A DNA stretch of 25,324 nt from a virus. The translations under genes and the position numbers were made by a program. The first letter of the stretch is position 1; the number at the start of each line of letters is the position of its first letter. Where the stretch lies: positions 1 to 25,324 of IMG/VR virus record IMGVR_UViG_3300018428_000166. One strand, 5' to 3'. The notes beneath the pieces were generated by a model. It was not told where the DNA came from and did no database searches. It was given only the letters and a program-made list of their open reading frames with translations. Below, piece by piece: positions 6,774 to 12,207 of this stretch.

Positions 6774-6841
6774 TTGTTGGGAAATCAATTTTGAAACATG
6801 ATATAGCAGATAGCTGGATTGAGTGGGAAAGGAAATCTTCT

Positions 6842-7003
6842 ATGGATATTCGTGATTTTGCACTTGAATTAATTCAAGATAGAGACTATGATGCAGAAGA
6901 TATGTTAATTGCTGCACTAAAATATATGAGTACAGATGAAATTATTGACATGCTAGAGACTAATGACTATCCTCTTCCAGAGGAAGGCAGGCATCCATGT
7001 TAA
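6842..7003 (+). CDS. Small acidic helical phage protein
   Basis: 53 aa from ATG 6842, which has AAAGGA 8 nt upstream; an in-frame TTG at 6791 would add 17 residues but has only a weak site. 'MDIRDFALELIQDRDYDAED' and 'LIAALKYMSTDEIIDMLETN' fit a family of small acidic proteins in marine phages (beginning M-[DN]-x-R-[DE]-F, with Y-M-S-x-D-E-[IV]). Function unknown. Confidence 0.65.
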   Translation: MDIRDFALELIQDRDYDAEDMLIAALKYMSTDEIIDMLETNDYPLPEEGRHPC

Positions 7004-7236
7004 GTGAGTTTCGTATTGGTATTTTTAACTTGCTGCGAACACTGATTGGACAGTCTAGCGTTGCGCTTGCAGTTGTTTATACACTTGGTCATATTGCAAT
7101 TGCTATGACTTGTAACTATCTTATCACCGGAGCTAGGCTAGATCTTGCTGCGGTTGATGCACTTATAGAACCTGTTATCAACGGGTTCTGGTTTTATGCG
7201 CTACATCGAGCTTGGAAAGGATTTCAGCATGACTGA
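6997..7236 (+). CDS. DUF2061-like membrane protein
   Basis: 79 aa with two membrane helices: 'SVALAVVYTLGHIAIAMTCN' and 'ALIEPVINGFWFYALHRAWK'. The end of helix 2 (E-P-x-x-N-x-x-x-[FY]-Y-x-x-H-x-x-W-K) is the DUF2061 signature. Probably sits in the inner membrane; role unknown. The next gene starts inside its 3' end. Confidence 0.75.
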   Translation: MLSEFRIGIFNLLRTLIGQSSVALAVVYTLGHIAIAMTCNYLITGARLDLAAVDALIEPVINGFWFYALHRAWKGFQHD

Positions 7237-7546
7237 GTATGTTGTGTTAACAGCTATTCAACAATATAGAACAAGATATGTAATTCCTGTTTCAGATGTA
7301 GAAGATTGCGATCCTCAAACATTTATTAGCGATTCAGTTACTTGTCACGAGGTAAAAGAGTTTAGCCAGTTAGACTTAGGAGAGCAAATTATAGACACTC
7401 AACTCATAGACGAGCAAGAGCTGCTAGATCTGTTTGATGCAGATAATGACTATCTATCTGGCTGGTCAAAAACTCAAAAACTGCTATGGATTCGTAACTG
7501 GGAAGAACGTAACTGGGAAGAACACAATGCCCGATATTTATTGTAG
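7229..7546 (+). CDS. Conserved phage protein with tandem RNWEE duplication
   Basis: 105 aa from ATG 7229 (AAGGA upstream); the longer in-frame ATG at 7196 lies deep in the previous gene. 'YVVLTAIQQYRTRYVIPVSD', 'DSVTCHEVKEFSQLDLGEQI', 'FDADNDYLSGWSKTQKLLWI', then RNWEERNWEEH. The last part is produced by a perfect 15-bp tandem duplication. Function unknown. Confidence 0.75.
   Translation: MTEYVVLTAIQQYRTRYVIPVSDVEDCDPQTFISDSVTCHEVKEFSQLDLGEQIIDTQLIDEQELLDLFDADNDYLSGWSKTQKLLWIRNWEERNWEEHNARYLL
7493..7522 (+). repeat. Perfect 15-bp tandem duplication inside a gene
   Basis: CGTAACTGGGAAGAA occurs twice back to back (7493-7507 and 7508-7522) and keeps frame, encoding RNWEE twice. The second copy lies just upstream of the start codon of the next gene and supplies its GGGAAGAA ribosome-site region. 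Confidence 0.95.
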
Positions 7547-7811
7547 CCACTGTGGAGAGCCGTGGGATATTGCAGAACTACATGAAGTAAGCACTGTATC
7601 TCCTGAGTACACCTCAAGTGTACTAGGCACACATACGCTATCTTTTTCACAAGCTGCACGCTTATTTCCTGCAATGGGTTGTGGGCTTTGGACTGATCGC
7701 ATGTATGGCGGACCTATTGAACCTTGTCGTGCCGAATGCGTAAATGCCTATGCTGCAGCACGCGCTAAACGATTGCACGAAACCTTTAACCACCCTGATG
7801 AATGGATATAA
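7527..7811 (+). CDS. Zinc-ribbon protein
   Basis: 94 aa from ATG 7527 (the longer in-frame ATG at 7434 is inside the previous gene). N-terminal 'YCSHCGEPWDIAELHEV' is a C-x-x-C ribbon with the G-E-P-W-D motif of a marine-phage family; further Cys/His in 'MGCGLWTD' and 'IEPCRAEC'. Possibly nucleic-acid binding. Overlaps the previous gene by 20 nt. Confidence 0.75.
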   Translation: MPDIYCSHCGEPWDIAELHEVSTVSPEYTSSVLGTHTLSFSQAARLFPAMGCGLWTDRMYGGPIEPCRAECVNAYAAARAKRLHETFNHPDEWI

Positions 7812-7814
7812 ACA

Positions 7815-8381
7815 ATGTTAGCTCCTTATCGAATATGGGAACATGCTGTTTCTGAAGATGCGTGTGATCATATTGTAGAACACGGATTATCTCAGACGCT
7901 TGATGCCGCTGAAATTATTCGTGGCGAAGAACAACTTGATTTAAGTATTAGACGCAGCAGCATTGCATGGATTCATGAACCGTGGATTAAAGAAATGCTA
8001 TTTTCACTAGGTCACAGCATTAATCGAGAAGCTTTTGGATTTGATCTCTACAGCGGACTAGGAACTTTTGATGTTCAGTTTACTCAGTATGCGCATAGCA
8101 GCGGCGATAAGTATGATTGGCATGTAGACACTGCCTTTGCACAACAAAAGCCTTCAGATAGAAAGCTAAGTTTAATTGTTCAACTCAGCGATCCCACAGA
8201 GTATAGCGGAGGACATCTACAGTTTAACATGACCGGCGAAAACCGTGCAGAACGCTTTGCAGATCTACCACGTGGAACGCTCATCGCCTTTCCTTCGTTC
8301 TTTTTACACTGCATTACTCCTATAACGTCAGGTACGCGACACTCGCTAGTTTCTTGGCTAGAAGGACCACTATGGAGATAG
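7815..8381 (+). CDS. 2OG-Fe(II) oxygenase, PKHD/prolyl-4-hydroxylase type
   Basis: 188 aa. The Fe(II) triad is complete: H103-x-D105 in 'YDWHVDTAF' and H165 in 'FFLHCITPI'. The 2-oxoglutarate Arg is R175 in 'GTRHSLVSW'. The double-stranded beta-helix strands are visible ('LSLIVQLSD', 'GGHLQFN', 'GTLIAFPS'). Such enzymes hydroxylate protein side chains or small molecules using O2 and 2-oxoglutarate. Homologues are frequent in marine phages with unknown substrates. The ribosome site (AAGGA) of the next gene lies in its 3' end. Confidence 0.9.
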   Translation: MLAPYRIWEHAVSEDACDHIVEHGLSQTLDAAEIIRGEEQLDLSIRRSSIAWIHEPWIKEMLFSLGHSINREAFGFDLYSGLGTFDVQFTQYAHSSGDKYDWHVDTAFAQQKPSDRKLSLIVQLSDPTEYSGGHLQFNMTGENRAERFADLPRGTLIAFPSFFLHCITPITSGTRHSLVSWLEGPLWR

Positions 8382-8887
8382 ATAGTAACGATTGGAGAGC
8401 GCAATATCTTTCACTGCTGCGGTGCGCTCACTATACTTCTCGTCAGCCGCTTCTGCGACACTATCGTGCGTCACTTATTGACCGCGCAATTCGTGCAGCC
8501 TCTGATATACTCAGTTGCGAAACTACTCGTGTGCATAATAATACAGCTAGTGTAATTCAATGGTGTTTGCTGTGGACACACTCAGCTCAGCATGCTTATC
8601 TCAGCAATACGCAGAGCACACACCGCAAAACTTGTGATCTTCGTCACAGCAACTCAAAGCGATTTTTTGCAGTAGAACATCCACATCCACTAGCGGATAT
8701 TAAAAGACAGGTTCTAGGCGGCTGCAGTTTTGATGCGCTAGTAGACTGGATGGATGCGTATGGGCGAGCTGTGATTATTACGCAGGCGGAACTGCAAGTG
8801 TTACCTCAACTTGGAAAGGACAGATATGAAAAACTTGGAATCACCTACAGTAGATTTGATCCGGGAAATGCTTCCCGCCTTAGATGA
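8372..8887 (+). CDS. Hypothetical phage protein
   Basis: 171 aa from ATG 8372 (AAGGA upstream, overlapping the oxygenase gene by 10 nt). Rich in Arg, His, Trp and Ser: 'QYLSLLRCAHYTSRQPLLRH', 'VIQWCLLWTHSAQHAY', 'CSFDALVDWMDAYGRAVIIT'. Mostly helical. No family recognised. Confidence 0.7.
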   Translation: MEIDSNDWRAQYLSLLRCAHYTSRQPLLRHYRASLIDRAIRAASDILSCETTRVHNNTASVIQWCLLWTHSAQHAYLSNTQSTHRKTCDLRHSNSKRFFAVEHPHPLADIKRQVLGGCSFDALVDWMDAYGRAVIITQAELQVLPQLGKDRYEKLGITYSRFDPGNASRLR

Positions 8888-9179
8888 ACTGATCGCTCTA
8901 CTAGAATATTATGACAATGCAACTTATCGAGCTGCTGTTGAAGCTATTGCTACGGCACTGCAGAATCAAGGGCTGCGTAGCTTTGATGATAAAGGACTAT
9001 TTTTTGATGCGACTAGACATGAGGTGCATAGCACGCATCCTAAAAGCAACATAGATGAACCGACTGTTTGTCGAACACATATTCGTGGATATACTATAGG
9101 CGAGACAATTTTAAGAAAGTCTATTGTAGATTTATTTGTACCAATTCAAGGAGATGACAATGAAAGCACAAATACTTAA
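8826..9179 (+). CDS. grpE: GrpE-like protein lacking the long N-terminal coiled coil
   Basis: 117 aa from ATG 8826 with AAAGGA upstream. Residues 11-50 resemble the GrpE dimer four-helix region ('LPALDELIALL', then a long helix to 'NQGL'). Residues 50-105 resemble the GrpE beta domain that docks on DnaK: 'GLRSFDDKGLFFDATRHEV' then 'IRGYTIGETILRKSIVDL' (compare bacterial G-[VM]-x-x-[IF]-x-x-x-G-x-x-F-D-P-x-x-H-E-A and G-Y-x-x-x-x-x-x-[LI]-R-x-A-x-V). Family role: nucleotide exchange on DnaK/Hsp70. It is much shorter than cellular GrpE (about 190 aa). Assignment by eye; moderate certainty. Confidence 0.7.
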   Translation: MKNLESPTVDLIREMLPALDELIALLEYYDNATYRAAVEAIATALQNQGLRSFDDKGLFFDATRHEVHSTHPKSNIDEPTVCRTHIRGYTIGETILRKSIVDLFVPIQGDDNESTNT

Positions 9180-9393
9180 CACACTACGTGCGCAAGCACA
9201 AGCTAACTTAGATGTAGCTAAACTAAATGTTAATCTATATTTAAATAGCACAACTGGCATTGGAGAGCATCCTGAGATTGCCCAAGCTATTCAATCTCAG
9301 CTAGATGTAATAGCTGTGGAACAAGGCAGGCTAGACGCCATTGCACTAATTAAGGAAAGCTCTCTAGAAGGAGTTTTCCATGCGCCTGCCTAG
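9160..9393 (+). CDS. Small conserved phage protein
   Basis: 77 aa from ATG 9160 with AAGGAG upstream, overlapping the GrpE-like gene by 20 nt. 'ILNTLRAQAQANLDVAKLNVN' and 'LYLNSTTGIGEHPEIAQAIQ' match a small marine-phage family marked by G-I-G-E-H-P-[ED]-I. Helical, function unknown. Confidence 0.75.
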   Translation: MKAQILNTLRAQAQANLDVAKLNVNLYLNSTTGIGEHPEIAQAIQSQLDVIAVEQGRLDAIALIKESSLEGVFHAPA

Positions 9394-9499
9394 CAGTTAT
9401 ACTAGCGTGGCCGCACTAGCTGCAGGAGTTGCTACTCTTTATCTACTAGCACAAACTGCACAGCTATGGCTAACGCTAGCGTATCAATGCGTAAATTAA
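9380..9499 (+). CDS. Small membrane peptide
   Basis: 39 aa: MRLPSSYTSVAALAAGVATL then 'YLLAQTAQLWLTLAYQCVN'. A single hydrophobic helix. AAGGAG 6 nt upstream and a 14-nt overlap with the previous gene support translation. Last gene of the rightward cluster. Confidence 0.65.
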   Translation: MRLPSSYTSVAALAAGVATLYLLAQTAQLWLTLAYQCVN

Positions 9500-9512
9500 C
9501 TAAGTCTAACCC

Positions 9513-9625
9513 ATCGTTGAGCGATTCATTATATGTAGTACTCGCATAGTTGAAAGACCTAAAATGCTCAAGTTGCATGTTTGATTCGCTAAAAAATAAA
9601 GGATTTTTACTTATCGCTCGACGAT
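9513..9625. repeat. Inverted pair of 13-bp operator-like sites
   Basis: ATCGTTGAGCGAT (9513-9525) and ATCGCTCGACGAT (9613-9625) are inverted copies of each other with one mismatch. Each is itself a partial palindrome (ATCG...CGAT). The second ends 3 nt before the -35 box of the promoter at 9629. The arrangement fits a repressor binding two sites, or a long stem in RNA. Confidence 0.6.
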
Positions 9626-9628
9626 TAC

Positions 9629-9656
9629 TTGACTTTCCTGCAAAATATGCTAATAT
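9629..9656 (+). promoter_or_regulatory. Sigma70-type promoter
   Basis: TTGACT (9629-9634), 16-nt spacer, TAATAT (9651-9656). It would transcribe the 21-residue ORF and the twin-hairpin element rightward. Confidence 0.75.
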
Positions 9657-9672
9657 AGTTACATGAGGTTGT

Positions 9673-9738
9673 ATGAATATAGAAACATTACTTTATATAA
9701 TTCTTATCCTATTACTTACATTTTCACTATCTGTGTAA
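9673..9738 (+). CDS. 21-residue hydrophobic micropeptide
   Basis: The peptide is MNIETLLYIILILLLTFSLS plus V, essentially one membrane helix. GAGG precedes the ATG at suitable spacing, and a clear promoter lies 17 nt upstream of it. Similar in form to small toxic or regulatory membrane peptides. No function can be assigned. Confidence 0.5.
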   Translation: MNIETLLYIILILLLTFSLSV

Positions 9739-9840
9739 TTCGAAGTATTCATTTAAATTCAAAACTTTCAACTGTAATTCTAAAGATTCATCTAATTCTA
9801 ACCTAATTCTAGTATCAAAAGCAAGCTATAGGCGTCCTAA

Positions 9841-9920
9841 GGGTGAGACGAAGATCTCATGAGGGGGTGTCGGGTTGTAACGACGAAACGAAGATTTCGT
9901 TAGGGGGTTAGGTTTTCATT
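9841..9920 (+). ncRNA. Twin-hairpin structured RNA candidate (40-nt tandem unit)
   Basis: Two units 40 nt apart share an identical CGAAGA hexaloop (9849-9854 and 9889-9894) and a following GAGGGGGT/TAGGGGGT tail. The stems differ but both pair: TGAGA/TCTCA in unit 1 and ACGAAA/TTTCGT in unit 2. This is compensatory change, the hallmark of conserved RNA structure. It lies downstream of the promoter at 9629, so it may be part of that transcript. The TTAGGGGGTTA at 9900-9910 is perfectly complementary to the 5' leader of the leftward gene ending at 10159. Confidence 0.6.
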
Positions 9921-10120
9921 ATTTCTCCGTATAACTTAGCAAATGGGAGAACTCTGTCTTTTTTATAGTTATTGTAATTTTAATACTACGAGAGAAAGAC
10001 GTTGATTTTTAACTAGAATTATTCAATTTTTTAGCCAAGCAAGTATTATTTCAAATTTTCTGGTATTTTTCGTGTAGCGCAATTATTTTTAACGATTTTT
10101 ACTAGTTTTTATAGATAAAT

Positions 10121-10152
10121 AAAAAAAGGGGCCTTAAAACGGCCCCTTTTTT
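10121..10152. terminator. Bidirectional rho-independent terminator
   Basis: A7-GGGGCC (10121-10133), loop TTAAAAC, GGCCCC-T6 (10141-10152). U-tracts on both strands; ends both the rightward region and the leftward gene block. Confidence 0.9.
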
Positions 10153-10158
10153 GTGTTT

Positions 10159-10575
10159 TTAGCAATAATATGGTCTTACATTAGGAAATCCAGCATCTGG
10201 AAACTGTTCGGTAAACCCTTTTACCGTGTAAGAGCAATCTAGCTCTTCTTCTTTTAGCCAATTAAGTAGCTTTTGTACATAGTTTCTAGCGTCATCAAAG
10301 TTAGTAAACGCACGTACCTTGTCAAAGTACTCAATATCTCCAGCCGTGTACCACCAGCCGCCCTCTTCGGGGCCCCCGTACACTTGCTCTTGGCTGTAAA
10401 CAGCCACGCTCCACCACTCGTAGTCTCGCTTGCTGTCTAGCTCATCCCAGTCAGCTTCTGTTTCGCATCTAGGACAAAGAGAGCTTTCATAACAATCTTT
10501 GCGTTCTCCATAGGTGTGTGCCAGCTTACAGTTACAGCACTTAATCAATTTGTCGTTGTCAAATAAGCCTTGCAT
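10159..10575 (-). CDS. Zinc-ribbon hypothetical protein, last gene of the leftward block
   Basis: 138 aa. N-terminal four-cysteine ribbon: 'CCNC' (residues 13-16) and 'CPRC' (34-37) with more Cys between. The rest is rich in Trp, Tyr and Asp/Glu ('YEWWSVAVYSQEQVYGGPEE', 'GGWWYTAGDIEYFDKVRAF'), ending in a helix-strand unit. AGAAGGA precedes the start. Its leader contains UAACCCCCUAA, complementary to the twin-hairpin RNA candidate. No family recognised. Confidence 0.75.
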   Translation of the reverse strand: MQGLFDNDKLIKCCNCKLAHTYGERKDCYESSLCPRCETEADWDELDSKRDYEWWSVAVYSQEQVYGGPEEGGWWYTAGDIEYFDKVRAFTNFDDARNYVQKLLNWLKEEELDCSYTVKGFTEQFPDAGFPNVRPYYC

Positions 10576-10608
10576 GGCTACATCCTTCTTTAGGGGGTTA
10601 AAAACTAA

Positions 10609-10626
10609 GGGGGCCCGAAGGCCCCC
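10609..10626 (-). terminator. Terminator hairpin with UUCG tetraloop
   Basis: On the minus strand GGGGGCC-TTCG-GGCCCCC is followed by TTAGTTTTTA. A 7-bp GC stem capped by the very stable UUCG loop, directly after the gene ending at 10647. Confidence 0.85.
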
Positions 10627-10646
10627 TGCACGTTTATGTGCGCGCC

Positions 10647-10970
10647 TTAAGCGGCGGCTTGCAACTTCGCAATAAGCGAAGTCAGCGCAGGCTTAGTCGC
10701 ACCGGTGAAACCGGTAACATCAAAGCCAACGATCGCCTCAAGATCATTCAACAGTTCCTTCTTTGAAGGACCTTGATCTTTAGGCGCAGCCTTGGCTTTA
10801 GGTGTAGCCACATAAACGCCTTCACGTACAAGCTTAGACCGTACTGAACGTACAGATTTGCTGACCGCAGCAGCAATATCTTCCAAGCCTTCATTACCGA
10901 GCTCAGAATACATTTCAGTGATAGTTGCGACTTGTGCGTCAGTGTAGTTTACAGTAGTGTTAGTAGCCAT
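10647..10970 (-). CDS. Putative HTH DNA-binding protein, paralogue 1 of 3
   Basis: 107 aa from the ATG at 10970 (AGAGAGG upstream); the longer frame upstream has no ribosome site and runs through the promoter. MATNTTVNYTDAQVATITEM, then 'LGNEGLEDIAAAVSKSVRSV' and 'RSKLVREGVYVATP', a likely helix-turn-helix ('KSVRSVRSKLVREGVY' as recognition part). The C-terminal half, 'GPSKKELLNDLEAIVGFDVT' then 'ALTSLIAKLQ', is a small helical domain. About half identical to the products of 12208-12534 and 13589-13915. More GC-rich codons than those copies. Transcription regulator inferred. Confidence 0.75.
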   Translation of the reverse strand: MATNTTVNYTDAQVATITEMYSELGNEGLEDIAAAVSKSVRSVRSKLVREGVYVATPKAKAAPKDQGPSKKELLNDLEAIVGFDVTGFTGATKPALTSLIAKLQAAA

Positions 10971-11042
10971 GTGAACCTCTCTAAATATTTGGCTATAGAG
11001 CTTGTTAGAGGCGCTCATTTCCCTCATCAACATAATCAATAT

Positions 11043-11071
11043 ACGATAAAATAAGCAAATAAGCAAGTCAA
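11043..11071 (-). promoter_or_regulatory. Leftward promoter of paralogue 1
   Basis: Minus strand TTGACT (11071-11066), 17-nt spacer, TATCGT (11048-11043). Unlike the neighbours it has no CTAAGT...TTGATTTT arm upstream; a CTTGCGG/CCGCAAG hairpin is there instead. Confidence 0.65.
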
Positions 11072-11072
11072 A

Positions 11073-11094
11073 ACTTGCGGTCGTTGCCGCAAGT
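11073..11094. terminator. Hairpin upstream of paralogue 1 promoter
   Basis: ACTTGCGG / CCGCAAGT 8-bp stem with TCGTTG loop; on the minus strand it is followed by TTTTGACTT. Could terminate leftward transcripts, or act as a regulatory structure. The tail is short. Confidence 0.5.
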
Positions 11095-11115
11095 CGTTGC
11101 AGATAATTTATTATG

Positions 11116-11139
11116 TGACTTGAGTTTAAACACGAGTCA
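11116..11139. promoter_or_regulatory. 24-bp operator-like dyad
   Basis: TGACTTGAGTTT followed directly by AAACACGAGTCA; the halves are inverted copies matching at 10 of 12 positions. It ends 14 nt upstream of the -35 box of the strong rightward promoter, a position suited to an activator or repressor dimer. Confidence 0.6.
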
Positions 11140-11153
11140 AAGCTATTTTGCGC

Positions 11154-11183
11154 TTGACAACGCTATAGGCTTTCTACTATAAT
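11154..11183 (+). promoter_or_regulatory. Strong rightward sigma70 promoter, opposite to flanking genes
   Basis: Perfect consensus TTGACA (11154-11159) and TATAAT (11178-11183) with an 18-nt spacer. The only perfect hexamer pair I saw in the window. No reading frame follows on this strand; flanking genes run leftward. Confidence 0.85.
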
Positions 11184-11189
11184 AGTGGC

Positions 11190-11370
11190 GCTATTTTTCT
11201 ACTTCGAATAAGCACTAGTCCCCACGAAAACCGATAGTTGAACTACTACTTGCCCCGGCGCTGAATTAAAGTAGACTTGACTTTTGCCGGGAGATAGATT
11301 GTTTTTCTACTTGCATTCGGGTAGTTGAACTACTACTATAGGCGGCGCTGAAAGCGCCTATTTCAATTTT
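11190..11370 (+). ncRNA. Small noncoding RNA candidate with internal repeats
   Basis: About 180 nt from the expected start of the strong promoter to a hairpin GGCGCT-GAA-AGCGCC (11344-11358) followed by TATTTCAATTTT. No ATG occurs on this strand. Two internal sequence pairs recur in the same order: TTTTTCTACTT (near 11193 and 11298) and TAGTTGAACTACTACT (near 11232 and 11322). The latter forms a small GTAGT-TGA-ACTAC hairpin. The region is not tRNA-like. Transcription is inferred from the promoter. The rest of the 10970-11448 gap holds only the dyad, the hairpin and one palindromic element. Confidence 0.55.
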
Positions 11371-11400
11371 AAGTTGTGGCGAGCCCAAAAAGTCCAATAA

Positions 11401-11449
11401 AATCAAAGGGTTAGCAGGCGGGGCGCCCAAGGGCCTAAGCCCTTGATTT
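11401..11449. repeat. GC-cored palindromic element (copy 1)
   Basis: AATCAAAGGGTTAG, GC core, CTAAGCCCTTGATTT: inverted arms separated by GCAGGCGGGGCGCCCAAGGG. Overlaps the stop of the gene at 11448, so it may serve as its 3' hairpin. Member of the recurrent element family of the leftward block. Confidence 0.8.
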
Positions 11450-11657
11450 AGTTGAACAATTCTGTAAGGTCTTGATCGCTAAAAAAGTCTTGTGCCTCTA
11501 AGCATATCAGTGCGCCTTCTTCTGCACTAAGACCATCATCATAAGCATCTCGGCTCAACCAATCTGCCATGCAACCTTGATCTAGCCCGACCTTCTTAAC
11601 CAAGATCCGATCGACCTCTGCAGACCATTCTTTGTAAGTGTTTGACAGTTTATTCAT
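11448..11657 (-). CDS. Small acidic phage protein
   Basis: 69 aa from ATG 11657 (AAGGGG upstream, 8-nt overlap with the previous gene); the longer in-frame ATG at 11735 lies inside that gene. 'WSAEVDRILVKKVGLDQGCM', 'WLSRDAYDDGLSAEEGALIC', 'AQDFFSDQDLTELFN'. The D-A-[YW]-D-x-G-x-[ST]-x-E-E-x-A pattern occurs in small phage proteins of unknown function. Confidence 0.75.
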   Translation of the reverse strand: MNKLSNTYKEWSAEVDRILVKKVGLDQGCMADWLSRDAYDDGLSAEEGALICLEAQDFFSDQDLTELFN

Positions 11658-11859
11658 AATAAGTAACCCCTTTTCCTGCTGGTGGAAGTGATCTCCAGAA
11701 CTCAGCAGCCCGTTGTTGCTGTTCTGGCGTTTCATAAGGACAGCCTTCTAAATTGCAAGGCATAGCAATTTTGTGCGGTTTGTTATCTGTCTCAGCATAT
11801 AGATTTATGCCGCAAACAACACATTTTCCAATGGCTTTCCATTCAACTCGTCTTGCCAT
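11650..11859 (-). CDS. Small zinc-binding protein
   Basis: 69 aa: 'IGKCVVCGINLYAETDNKPH' then 'MPCNLEGCPYETPEQQQRAA'. Two Cys pairs (C-x-x-C and C-x4-C) suggest a treble-clef or ribbon zinc site, followed by a helical tail. AAGGAG upstream; first gene of a two-gene unit with 11448-11657. Confidence 0.7.
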   Translation of the reverse strand: MARRVEWKAIGKCVVCGINLYAETDNKPHKIAMPCNLEGCPYETPEQQQRAAEFWRSLPPAGKGVTYYE

Positions 11860-11878
11860 GATGTTTCTCCTTTTGCAC

Positions 11879-11907
11879 GTTATGCCATAAAGTTAATTAT
11901 GTTTCAA
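11879..11907 (-). promoter_or_regulatory. Leftward promoter
   Basis: Minus strand TTGAAA (11907-11902), 17-nt spacer, CATAAC (11884-11879), for the gene starting at 11859. Confidence 0.6.
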
Positions 11908-11924
11908 TAGTAAAAAAGTTAGTT

Positions 11925-11984
11925 AATATCAATAAGTTAAAGAGTAGGGGGCCCCGGGGGCTAACCCTTTGATATTAAAGGGTT
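11925..11984. repeat. GC-cored palindromic element (copy 2) with added hairpin
   Basis: AATATCAATAAGTTAA, core GGGGGCCCCGGGGG, CTAACCCTTTGATATT. The right arm also forms its own hairpin AACCCTTT-GATATT-AAAGGGTT followed by ATTTTTG, a possible terminator on the plus strand. Lies after the gene ending at 12007. Confidence 0.7.
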
Positions 11985-12006
11985 ATTTTTGTTTACCCCT
12001 TTTGCC

Positions 12007-12174
12007 TTATGGCCAATCTTGCTCTTGATCAAGACGCCATTCTGCTAGCTCCCTGTCAGAGTAATCTTGCCAGTAAAGAAACCTCCATTCAGATGGTATC
12101 TTATCGGTGTTCTCCACCTGAATAAGGGTTTCAGTGCCGCATTCATCAAGACAGATAGCATTTCTTAAGTTCAT
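12007..12174 (-). CDS. Small hypothetical protein
   Basis: 55 aa from ATG 12174 with GGGAG upstream: MNLRNAICLDECGTETLIQV, then 'DKIPSEWRFLYWQDYSDREL', ending 'RLDQEQDWP'. Follows paralogue 2 by 33 nt and probably shares its transcript. Unrecognised. Confidence 0.65.
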   Translation of the reverse strand: MNLRNAICLDECGTETLIQVENTDKIPSEWRFLYWQDYSDRELAEWRLDQEQDWP

Positions 12175-12207
12175 AACAAAACTCCCATAAGGTTAGGTGA
12201 GAGAAGC

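Larger units (their letters stand above)
9500..10120. other. Mostly noncoding strand-switch region
   Basis: About 650 bases separate the convergent gene blocks. Contents seen: an inverted pair of 13-mers (9513, 9613), a sigma70 promoter at 9629-9656, a 21-residue ORF at 9673, three TAATTCTA repeats (9775, 9793, 9804), two tandem hairpins (9841-9920), a T6 run after a weak hairpin near 9957, and AT-rich sequence up to the bidirectional terminator. No larger reading frame is supported. Confidence 0.7.

Noticed and set aside
11190-11340. Possible tRNA gene in the noncoding transcript
   Set aside because: A TTCGAAT string is present near 11201, but no T stem, acceptor stem or anticodon arm could be folded around it.
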